A stretch of DNA of 64,000 bases from JANJTB01 sp032027125 (GTDB taxonomy: Bacteria > Bacteroidota > Ignavibacteria > Kapaibacteriales > UBA2268): NCBI GenBank assembly GCA_032027125.1, contig JAVSMQ010000001.1:470160-534159 (forward strand), in the 5' to 3' direction. Below, in pieces: positions 16,602 through 25,400 of the stretch; within the stretch, counting starts at the first letter, position 1; every line of letters starts with the position of its first letter. A program made the translations under genes and the position numbers. The notes under the pieces are model-generated. The model had not been told where the DNA came from and searched no databases. It saw only the letters and a list, made by a program, of their open reading frames with translations.

Positions 16602-17819
16602 TTACGGCACAAGGGGCATGTCTACATAGACTGCATCACTTGCAGTACTCAAGAGTTCACTATTACCGGCGAAAACTTGAAACCAATATCTATAGCCGGT
16701 TGGAAATGTGCCTGAATACGATGCGGTTGTGTATTCACCGACAAGAGTGTATTCACCGGCTACGGCAGAACCGAGGGCAACTTGGGACCGATATAACCGA
16801 TAAAATTCTCCGCCGCTTACCTCTTCCCAGTTTATGGCTATTGCTCCTGACTGAGCATTTACAACAGTCAGGCTAATATACCCGGGAGCGGCTATAACCG
16901 GTTGATAATTATAGTACATAACCGCTGATTCCGGTCCGTAACCGGAACTTGATCTGGCTTTCACTTTATACATGGCTAGGCCGCTTGAAGGAGGCACGTA
17001 GTTGACAAAGTTATCGGGTCCGGCATAAATTTCTACCCATTCAACACCGGCTATTGATGTTAAAAGCTGATAACTCGTACTATTTTCGACTGACGACCAT
17101 GTGAAGGTCATAGTTGCAACATCCACCGAAAGATTTTCCGGAGCGGTAAGGCTGCCCGGAGAAAAACTGTCATATATAACATAATCGTTATACTTGGCAG
17201 GACTTGAATTTGACCATATCAATTTTCCATAATCACAATATTTTACTATTAATGCATATAATTCATTACCCTTAAGAATTTTAGCTTCAATTCCGTCGTC
17301 ACGTAATAGTCTATGGTCTAAAACACTTTTTATTGCCAGTTCGAACGACTCAATATCAGATTTAAAATTTGTAAGATAAACGGTTGTTACACCTTCAGCA
17401 GTTAGTTCGGCAACATGAAGTAAGGCTGCATCGTGTACCTGACCTGCAACTATCAGTAAATTGCTGTCGGGCAGTTGAGAAATATTTCCGGGTGACAGTG
17501 AGCGGTATGTTGCATTATTTGCACCGAAAACAGCTTTAGCCCTCAATGAAATGCTTCTCATGGTATTCAGAATTGAATTTCTTGACGTTTCTCTCAATTC
17601 AACTGAATAACTCAAATTATTTCTTAGAACATCATCTCCCGGCAATGCCTGAAATTCATTGATTAAATCATTAAAATCATCCAGCGAAGTAGTTGTTACC
17701 CCGTAAACCTGTTGCTGGGTTAAGTCCCTTGTAATTGCAGTAGTTAAACCATTTGCAAATACTGCCAGTTCTCCGTCAGAAATGTGATAATTTCTTTTCA
17801 ACTCCGGATTTGTAGCCAT
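16602..17819 (-). CDS. Protein with helical N-terminal half and two fibronectin type III-like domains
   Basis: 405 residues, ATG at 17817-17819, no signal sequence. Residues 1-205 are mainly helical and unlike any family I can name (NYHISDGELAVFANGL at the start; SLRAKAVFGANN near 90). From about 225 two beta-sandwich FN3-like modules follow: PENLSVDVATMTFTWSSVENSTSYQLL and the GAIAINWEEVSGGEFYRLYRSQ module. Without a signal or T9SS tail its location is unclear. It is divergent from the 21-bp tandem array and convergent with the PorV-like gene. Function unknown. Confidence 0.65.
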   Translation of the reverse strand: MATNPELKRNYHISDGELAVFANGLTTAITRDLTQQQVYGVTTTSLDDFNDLINEFQALPGDDVLRNNLSYSVELRETSRNSILNTMRSISLRAKAVFGANNATYRSLSPGNISQLPDSNLLIVAGQVHDAALLHVAELTAEGVTTVYLTNFKSDIESFELAIKSVLDHRLLRDDGIEAKILKGNELYALIVKYCDYGKLIWSNSSPAKYNDYVIYDSFSPGSLTAPENLSVDVATMTFTWSSVENSTSYQLLTSIAGVEWVEIYAGPDNFVNYVPPSSGLAMYKVKARSSSGYGPESAVMYYNYQPVIAAPGYISLTVVNAQSGAIAINWEEVSGGEFYRLYRSQVALGSAVAGEYTLVGEYTTASYSGTFPTGYRYWFQVFAGNSELLSTASDAVYVDMPLVP

Positions 17820-17909
17820 AAAAATACCTTTAAATAAATTATTAAAAATTAAATTAAAAAATAAATCTGTTATAGAAACCAGAAAACATTCGTTTTTAAT
17901 CTGATTTAG

Positions 17910-17938
17910 ATGTCAAACACTTTTAAAGTGTTAGACAT
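17910..17938. repeat. Imperfect 29-base palindrome before the tandem array
   Basis: ATGTC-A-AACACTTT is mirrored by AAAGTGTT-A-GACAT, with mismatches only at the paired A positions. It lies 63 bases upstream of the first clear 21-bp unit. It could be a dispersed hairpin or a regulatory site; no gene begins here convincingly. Confidence 0.6.
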
Positions 17939-18000
17939 TTGCCGAAATTCATTCGAATATAACTCTAACTGTTCCGAAATCCATCATAACCACACCGCAA

Positions 18001-18494
18001 GTAATCCTAACTGTTACGCAAGTAATCCTAACCGTTACGCAAGTAATCCTAACTGTTACGCAAGTAATCCTAACCGTTACGCTACTAATCCTAACCGTTA
18101 CGCAGGTAATCCTAACCGTTACGCAGGTAATCCTAACCGTTACGCAGGTAATCCTAACCGTTACGCAAGTAATCCTAACCGTTACGCAAGTAATCCTAAC
18201 TGTTACGCAAGTAATCCTAACTGTTACGCAAGTAATCCTAACTGTTACGCAAGTAATCCTAACTGTTACGCAAGTAATCCTAACTGTTACGCAAGTAATC
18301 CTAACTGTTACGCAAGTAATCCTAACTGTTACGCAAGTAATCCTAACTGTTACGCAAGTNNNNNNNNNNNNNNNNNNNNNNNNNNNNNNNNNNNNNNNNG
18401 TAATCCTAACTGTTACGCAAGTAATCCTAACTGTTACGCAAGTAATCCTAACTGTTACGCAAGTAATCCTAACTGTTACGCAAGTAATCCTAAC
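18001..18494. repeat. Tandem array A, 21-bp unit, with assembly gap
   Basis: Seventeen consecutive units beginning TAATCCTAACTGTTACGC run from 18002 to 18358, then 40 N (18360-18399), then four more units and a partial one to 18494. Units differ at few positions (CTG/CCG in the middle; AAG, CAG or TAC at the end), and three neighbours share the CAG variant, a sign of recent unit duplication. Decayed copies occur at 17957-18000. The period is a multiple of three and both strands stay open (NPNCYAS on plus, TCVTVRI on minus), but I see no convincing gene start or composition, so I do not call a protein. The true array length is unknown because of the gap. Confidence 0.9.
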
Positions 18495-18509
18495 AAAAAT
18501 ATTGGCTTT

Positions 18510-18761
18510 CGGACGACTATCCTTCGCTTGCTGACGACTAAACTTCACTTACGGATGACTATCCTTCCCTTGCTGACGACTAAACTTCGCTTACGGATGA
18601 CTAAACTTCTCTTGCTGACGACTAAACTTCACTTACGGAGGATTAAACTTCACTTACGGAGGATTAAACTTCACTTACGGACGACTAAACTTCACTTGCT
18701 GATGACTAAACTTCTTTTTCGGAAGAATAAAGTTGTCTTGCGAAATATTAAAGATTAATTG
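18510..18761. repeat. Tandem array B, 21-bp unit of different sequence
   Basis: Twelve degenerate units of exactly 21 bases (type CGGACGACTAAACTTCAC plus three bases), the first at 18510-18530 and the last at 18741-18761. Units alternate between CGGA- and CTGA- starts, suggesting an older 42-bp double unit. It has the same period as array A, 15 bases away, and shares only a TTACG core with it. Confidence 0.85.
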
Positions 18762-19168
18762 TATAATACTAATGTCGGTCTGAGGAATAGTTTAATTATT
18801 TAACGGTATAAAAAAAAGCAATGCTGTAGTAAAATTACTATGGTTTTATGTGGATTCAATTGTCAAAGAACAAGTGCAAATTGCCGTCTGAACATAAGAA
18901 TTTACTAAAGAAACTCTATAAAAATCAATAAATCTATTAATAAGTCCCAAATTTTGTTTGCACGAGATAAATGATACTTAAAAATGCAAACATTCAAAAG
19001 TAAAAATAATAAATATCTGACAAATACAAATATTATTTTCAATATTTCCACTTTTTTTTTCACTATTTATTATTTATGAAAATAATAGTACCGGAAAAAG
19101 GCAGAAATCGGCAAGTTATTACCACATTATTATGAGGAAAGAGGAAGGGGGAATTTGGATTAAAGAAA
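18762..19168. other. Gene-free stretch after the tandem arrays
   Basis: About 400 bases, AT-rich. I see only a short TAGTAAAATTACTA palindrome near 18828-18841. No ORF, RNA gene or clear terminator. Confidence 0.5.
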
Positions 19169-19816
19169 CTAATTTTCATTATTTATTGATAGACTTCCAG
19201 TTTTAAATGGTTTGTTAATAATATCTTTCAAAGTATATTTTTTAACATAAATTTTCTTTGAATTACTGAATGAATCTGTTCCACTAAATATAATTTCAAG
19301 AAATGCATCTGAACCAATATTGAATATGTCTTCCATTGTTAATTCTTCTTTTTTTACCTTGTTTTTAATATAATCAGGATAATATTCTCTGCTAAATTCC
19401 TTCTTTTTATTAGGATAAACTCTTATTAAATTTCTTAGAGTTTTATGTATATTATCAGAATTATTTTTTTCTACCTTTTTCAAAAAATAATTTAAAGTTT
19501 TCAATGATCTAAGAATTGGTATGTATCCATCAAAACTTGTTTCTAAATAGACAATGTTTCGATTTTGATAAGATTTACCATTTAAACCGATTATTGAAAA
19601 CTTTGCACTTATATTAATATCAATAATATCTCTATATCCTGAATTTTCTAACTTAATTCTATATTTATATTTGCTTTTTGAATCAATTGATTCCATTTTA
19701 CTTATTTTGTCAGAAAATCTAATTCTAGGGACTAAAAGTTTGTAGATTAGATACCAAACTAAATATGAGGATAACATTCCGATAATTGTCGATAAAATCA
19801 TGTCTGTTGTTGTCAC
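19169..19816 (-). CDS. Hypothetical membrane-anchored protein (third gene of AT-rich operon)
   Basis: 215 residues. It starts with GTG (19814-19816), supported by GGAAA 6 bases upstream; an ATG five codons later has poor spacing. One N-terminal transmembrane helix (about residues 5-30: ILSTIIGMLSSYLVWYLIYKL) is followed by a soluble, Lys/Ile/Asn-rich domain with predicted beta-strands (YRIKLENSGYRDIIDINISAKF). I recognise no family. It lies 49 bases after the 341-residue protein gene and is likely cotranscribed. Confidence 0.65.
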   Translation of the reverse strand: MTTTDMILSTIIGMLSSYLVWYLIYKLLVPRIRFSDKISKMESIDSKSKYKYRIKLENSGYRDIIDINISAKFSIIGLNGKSYQNRNIVYLETSFDGYIPILRSLKTLNYFLKKVEKNNSDNIHKTLRNLIRVYPNKKKEFSREYYPDYIKNKVKKEELTMEDIFNIGSDAFLEIIFSGTDSFSNSKKIYVKKYTLKDIINKPFKTGSLSINNEN

Positions 19817-19865
19817 TTAATTTCCTTTTTTATAAATAAAAAAATATTCGTATTCATTTTTAGTA

Positions 19866-20891
19866 TTATACTTTCTTTAAAATAATAATATCTGGAATTT
19901 TATGAAAAATATCTTTTTCTTCTAGCAAATTAAATAAAGTCCTATTATTGAATAGTTTGTTAATAATATCACCAATCATATATAGATTAACACAATTTTC
20001 TAATTTACTATTACCACAATTATTATTTGGAGACCAGTCATGCATAAATGCTTCAAAGTCATCAATATGATCGTAATATATAGAAATATATCGAAAATTA
20101 CAATTTCTAAAATCATTAAAATATGTATGTAATTTTTGTATAGATATTATGAATTCCAGTTCTTTAATTAAATTCTGCTTGATACTTTTTATTAAATTAA
20201 TAATTTCATTTTTTAAAGATTCGTTTATTTCAATTTTAATTTTATATTTTCTAATTTCACTTTGATTAAAAAACCTTGGACTAATTATTACTTCAGATTT
20301 ATCAATAATACTTTCAAGATTGAATAAAGATTTAGGAAAATTAGTTCTACTTGTAAATGAATAGCTAATTTTATCATCCATTAAATTTATTTTAGTATAA
20401 ATAAAATCTATTTTATCATCATCTACAATTGATATACATTGTCTTCTTTCATCACTTCTTGACCACAACATTGGTATTCTTACATCTAATATATTGTCTT
20501 GGCTATTAATTTTTATGGATTCAAAATAGAAATCTACATCATTAATAATTAAATCATTTTTATTGATTACCTTTATATGATGGATTAAAGAAATAGTATT
20601 TTGAACTTCATAAATCGTACCTTTACTTTCTAATTCAATTTCCAATTTTGATTGATGCAAAAAATTAAAAATATTCTCTTTAAATAAAGCAGTTAAAATT
20701 CCAAGAAATGTTGAAATAGATGCGAATGCTGAGAGAAATTTATTCCCATCTCCTATTTTTGGATTTGATTTGAAATGAAGTTGAGAAAAATTAAAGTCGT
20801 AACTTGCTAAATAGGATAAATAAATCACAAAGGAAAGAAATGCAATGATAGTTAAAGAAATTTTCCAATACTTTTTAAAATATTTTTTCAA
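19866..20891 (-). CDS. Hypothetical protein with two N-terminal membrane helices (second gene of AT-rich operon)
   Basis: 341 residues. The start is a TTG (20889-20891) with GAGGA about 8 bases upstream; no ATG fits. Two hydrophobic segments near residues 12-32 and 46-68 are followed by a soluble domain of mixed strand and helix (INSQDNILDVRIPML, later a long helical NEIINLIKSIKQNLIKELEFII). No known family recognised. It lies 34 bases after the pentapeptide-repeat gene. The low GC content matches its two neighbours and is lower than the flanking genes by eye. Confidence 0.65.
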   Translation of the reverse strand: MKKYFKKYWKISLTIIAFLSFVIYLSYLASYDFNFSQLHFKSNPKIGDGNKFLSAFASISTFLGILTALFKENIFNFLHQSKLEIELESKGTIYEVQNTISLIHHIKVINKNDLIINDVDFYFESIKINSQDNILDVRIPMLWSRSDERRQCISIVDDDKIDFIYTKINLMDDKISYSFTSRTNFPKSLFNLESIIDKSEVIISPRFFNQSEIRKYKIKIEINESLKNEIINLIKSIKQNLIKELEFIISIQKLHTYFNDFRNCNFRYISIYYDHIDDFEAFMHDWSPNNNCGNSKLENCVNLYMIGDIINKLFNNRTLFNLLEEKDIFHKIPDIIILKKV

Positions 20892-20925
20892 TTAGTTTTC
20901 CTCTTTAAAGTTTAAAAAATATATA

Positions 20926-22161
20926 TTAACTCATAATTTCATCAAATAATTCTGGATAATCTTCATTTATAATTTCCATTATTAAAGTATCTAATTTTAT
21001 TCCCTTCAACTTGTTGTTTTGTTTAAGTTGTTCAATAAATTCTATAATATCCGCACTATTATTGTTGCTACTAAAATTCCAAGGATTATCATCAAGATGC
21101 AATTTTATTTTAGTCATATTTGCATTTTCTAAATTATTGCCGGAAAATTTTGTATACTTTAATATACATCCTTCAAAATTTGTATTTTCTAAAATACAGC
21201 TTGCAAAGGAAGAACCTCGAAAATTTGAATTTTGTAATTCTGAATTACTAAATTCACAAAAAGAAATATAATTATTTTCAATTGTTAGATTTTGTAGTTC
21301 TGAATCATTAAACTTAATTTTTGATAATGGCCTACGATAAATTCCATTATATAAATCAAAACGAGAATTATTTAAGTGAGTTTCATTAAACATATTATGG
21401 TGAAATACAGAAAGAATAAACTTTGAATTTATTAAAAATGAACCGGAAAAATATGCATTAACAAGATATGAACCAGAAAAATCAGCATTATTTAACTTAC
21501 CATCTTCAAAATTAGCATTATATAAATTTGAATTACTTAAGTCTATCAAAAATTTATCATTAAAATCATTTATTCTTCTACAAATAACAGATAGAATGGC
21601 TTGAATGTCTTTTTCAATTGTATTATTAAATACAGCGTGTAAATTATCAAATTCTTTATATCGAAATTCATAATTTTCATCACTATTTTTTATCAGATTG
21701 TCATATTCCTTAATATTAAATGCTCTCTTTTCTCTAACATATGCACATAATAATTCAATAATTTGTTTATGATATTCTTTACTATTATTCAAAATTTTTT
21801 CAAATAAATAAATACCGGATAATCTTGCTGATTCATTATTCCCATTAGCTAATAATTCAGAAGCTTTTGAATATTGTTGAAGTAAAAGATTATTGTCATT
21901 GTTTTCTTTGTTTATAATATTCTGTTCATCAAGTGCTTCTGTCCGTAACAAGGTAAGATATAGAGCAATTACAGCTAAAATGCCAGCAACTATTTGTATA
22001 AAGTCACCCCGTATATCTTTAATAGCAACTAATTTTGCATTTCCCTGAATATCTTTAAAACAACAATTAACATATTGTACAGGTATAAACCAAACAATAA
22101 GTATAATAAAAATTAGACCTAGAATAATAGCCCAACGATATTTTTTAATACTTTCTTTCAT
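20926..22161 (-). CDS. Pentapeptide-repeat protein with two N-terminal membrane helices
   Basis: 411 residues. Two transmembrane helices (about 10-28 and 50-72) are followed by a helical linker (ALDEQNIINKENNDNNLLLQQYSKASELLANGNNESARLSGIYLFEKIL), then pentapeptide repeats of the A(D/N)LXX type over about residues 205-360 (NANFEDGKLNNADFSGSYL, later CILENTNFEGCILKYTKF), which should form a right-handed beta-helix. The layout (2 TM, helical ARLSGIYLFEKI segment, pentapeptides) is common in bacterial membrane pentapeptide proteins, often of accessory regions; no function is established. The ATG overlaps the stop of the methyltransferase remnant (TAATG). First intact gene of the AT-rich operon. 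Confidence 0.85.
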   Translation of the reverse strand: MKESIKKYRWAIILGLIFIILIVWFIPVQYVNCCFKDIQGNAKLVAIKDIRGDFIQIVAGILAVIALYLTLLRTEALDEQNIINKENNDNNLLLQQYSKASELLANGNNESARLSGIYLFEKILNNSKEYHKQIIELLCAYVREKRAFNIKEYDNLIKNSDENYEFRYKEFDNLHAVFNNTIEKDIQAILSVICRRINDFNDKFLIDLSNSNLYNANFEDGKLNNADFSGSYLVNAYFSGSFLINSKFILSVFHHNMFNETHLNNSRFDLYNGIYRRPLSKIKFNDSELQNLTIENNYISFCEFSNSELQNSNFRGSSFASCILENTNFEGCILKYTKFSGNNLENANMTKIKLHLDDNPWNFSSNNNSADIIEFIEQLKQNNKLKGIKLDTLIMEIINEDYPELFDEIMS

Positions 22162-22292
22162 TACTCCCTCTCCACCGCACCGTTTACCTTAATCTTTATT
22201 ATTTCGATTGCTTTCTGGACTTCATGAAAGACACTTTCGCTTTCCATTTTCTTCATTACTTCGAGGCAGTCACCCAAGATTAATTGATTCAT
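22161..22292 (-). pseudogene. Collapsed DNA methyltransferase remnant
   Basis: A 43-codon frame from an ATG at 22290-22292 reads MNQLILGDCLEVMKKM followed by ESESV, the usual start of site-specific adenine/cytosine-N4 DNA methyltransferases (LGDCLEV is the motif I-side AdoMet segment seen at the N-terminus of many of them). Instead of the expected DLIYxDPPF it jumps to FHEVQKAIEIIKIKVNGA and stops. This looks like an internal deletion that kept both ends of the gene. Its TAA overlaps the ATG of the pentapeptide gene by one base. Short, so the assignment rests on a 20-residue match. Confidence 0.55.
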
Positions 22293-22392
22293 ATTTTTTT
22301 CTGACAGATTGTAAATTCATTTTTACAAATATAGTTATATTTTGTAAAGTAATAAAACAGATATGTGTTTTTATTTTCTACCGGAAATTAAA

Positions 22393-22426
22393 AACCCTTC
22401 CGAAGTTTTGAGTTTTCGGAAGGGTT
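22393..22426 (-). terminator. Terminator after the large T9SS protein gene
   Basis: AACCCTTCCGAA pairs with TTCGGAAGGGTT around GTTTTGAGTT; on the minus strand it is followed by TTTTAATTT. It lies 24 bases after the 22450 stop. Confidence 0.85.
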
Positions 22427-22449
22427 AATTTTACAAAAACAACAATTCA

Positions 22450-25400
22450 TTACTTCAATATCAATACTTTGGAAGTTTCTGTATAGAAACCATCCTTGGT
22501 AGTGATGTTTGCACGGATTAAATACATTCCGTTGCTGAAATCATCAACCGGAATTGCTGCCGTTGAATTGATTTGGAAATTGTTTTCCCAAACCATCATA
22601 CCCTGCTGATTGTACAACTGCAAAACCACCGATTCAACGTTTGTGTTTTGATTTGCATAAACCGCAACATTCAAAATTTCCTTTGCCGGATTCGGCATAC
22701 AGGAAAGATTGAATGTTTTATCAGCCAAAATATGCTTGTTGAGATTTATTACATTTTGTTTGACTTCAAAACTACTTTTTGCATAGATTGTATCAATAAC
22801 AAAAGGAGCATCAAAATACATATTTTCACCATATTCCAATGTTGAATCGGTATTTATCATTGCAAGCCTGTATTGGTCATTATTACCGTTAACAAGATAA
22901 AATACCTGATGAGAAAAAATAACACCGGGTGTATAAGGAGCCGGTAAATCAACAAAAGAACTGTCAGAAAGTTTTTGAAGTTTAAATAAAACTGTAGTTG
23001 TGTCTCTCAATGATGATAAATATTGCAGTTCTGCAGTTGAATCAATCAAAACCCAATCAGTATAGATTGTATCTTGCTCTACAGGAATGACATATTCACC
23101 GAGTGAATCACTGACTGCCTGATACGGTAAATTTATCGGCAGAGGTGTGGGAACAGGGATACTTGGGAAACTCATTGATGTGTTGCCGATTCCACCGCCT
23201 CTAAACGGGTCAGTATCAAAGCCAACTATTGACTGTGTTGAATGACAAGAAGGACAATCGTTATAAGGATGAAAATAAATCGGGTTCGGAACTATCCTGT
23301 CATAACTTTCCATAACTCCCTGATTATAAACTCTATGATTTTTCCATACATTCCCGTTTTCATTTTCAACAGGTGAATATGCCAAATGCGGATATTGTCC
23401 TTCAGCTACAGGATATATGATTTTCTTGAAATCCGATATTTTTAAATCTAACTGATGAAAATTTTCCCTCAGATGAAAAATCTTATTACCTGAACCTAAT
23501 ACATTATTATCCCAGTTATCTTCAAAGTTTAATAAATATTCGTATTGTGACCCGCCCACAGGTAATAAACTATTACCCAGATTATATGATGTAATCTGTG
23601 ACATTACCGGATTGGAAAACAAATTAATTGGAGCCATAGTTGAACTATTTCCAATAATTTTTCTAATTGGGGAGGCAAAAGACAAGTAATATGGTTCCGT
23701 TTCTCCTTCATCATATAAGTTAAGAAGAGACCTTCTGAGAATGCTTAATTTTGGATTTGAATTCCAAGCAATTACTTCTCTGACAGCATAAACTTCATCA
23801 GGTGCATCAGGTGCATCTTGTGTTTGTAATATTCGATAAATTGTCGGCATTTCTCCGGAAATATTACTGGATAATCTCAAACAGTCATTCCAAATATCAT
23901 TTAAATTATATATATTTGTCGGTAAGAAGTGATCTAAAATTCCTCCATTCATTCTTAACTTTGTATAGTAAATATATGGTTGACTATTTAATGTACTTTT
24001 CTCCTGCCAAACAATCGAACAGTCATTTTCCTCTTTACCAAGAATTGAATAAACATTAATTGATGGGTGTGATGCAAAGCCATTAATTGCTTTTAAACTT
24101 GTTTTGGTTGTATTTGTATTACCTATTGCCTTATAGCCAACACCAATGCCGCATAAAGAATCAGACCAGGCATAATAATTACCGCTATAACTTGCATTAA
24201 TGACTGGTGTACCATAGTTATCTCTAAAGCCATGAACCACATTTTGTATAGCATTTGCCTGTCCGTTCCATGTCACTGTTGTTCCTGCTACATTAAGAAT
24301 TGCCTCACATATTGGATTTAGAACATCGTAACATTCGTCAATATCAGGCGGACAATAAAGATCAGTGCAAATAAACTGACCTTCTGCTTCTGCACTAAAA
24401 ACTACATAAGCTTTTGTTGAACTGCCTTCTCTACGTACAACCATAGAGGGATAATAACAAGGAACAATTGGTGATGTTGGAGAACCAGGAAATGTATGAT
24501 CAGTACGAAATCCATATATAAATATATTATCTGAAACGCAAAGTTCCTGTTCCCAATCGATTTGCAAATTTTCTTTATTTGTTACTTTTGCCATTGGTGC
24601 GCTTCGTCTGTAAAATACTGACATTATACCATTTTTATATTGACTTGGGTCGGTGTTAGGTTTAGTGTAAGTTAAATGATAACGCACTACATCAGTTGGA
24701 TTGTTATTCCCATCATACTCAGGAAAGACAACAAATTTAGATTGGTTTGAATATGCAAGATTTCCGCTTAAAGGCTCAGGTTTCAGAACTTCAACTTTGA
24801 AAATTTTTCCTTCACCGGGTAAAAAATTAACAGGTAGAGAACCATTTTGACCGATTACTACATCAACGGCATTATTGAATTTCTCTTGTCTCCACCAGGG
24901 CCATAATGGATTTGTTGCTGTTGAATCTTTTAATTCGGTGACATGAAGCAGATTATAATCATTACCGTTATTCGGGTCACAGTAGTTAAAAGGAATTGTG
25001 ATTTCACGGCAGCCAAGACGCTTATAATATAAATCTTTCCATTCATTTTGAGTATAATGTGTATTTGTTACAGGATTGTTTGCACCATTTGCTAAATTGC
25101 ATATATTATCAAATTCTGAAGTTGTTAAATGTAACCACTTATCAGTTTCATTTTCAGATTCCAAATAAATAAAAGGGTCAGACCTTCTATTTTGTACACC
25201 TATATAAAATGTATTTGTCATAACAGTATCATTTTTATCACACAACAATGTTACATCAAAAAAAGATTCTTGTATCGGTTCTTCTTCAGGTCCTCCAGTA
25301 TATCCATTTGCAGTAATTCCATATAATTTTCTAGTTCTAATATCACTGATTCTGACAAATTTTTTGAACATACTATCTGATGCAAATGTTCTTCTTTGGT

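Noticed and set aside
18001..18494. CRISPR array
   Set aside because: Units are strictly contiguous with no unique spacers and no cas genes nearby.
17949..18548. Minus-strand open frame TCVTVRI repeated through array A
   Set aside because: Same reason: it is the mirror of the array, without a gene-like start or end.
17910..18758. 282-codon open frame through both 21-bp arrays (NPNCYAS repeats)
   Set aside because: It starts inside a palindrome, both strands are open because the period is a multiple of three, and the reading changes completely between arrays. The N gap also lies within. I treat it as non-coding repeat.
19169..22161. Known abortive-infection or retron system
   Set aside because: No nuclease, reverse transcriptase, NTPase or TIR motif is visible in the three proteins, so I do not assign a known system.
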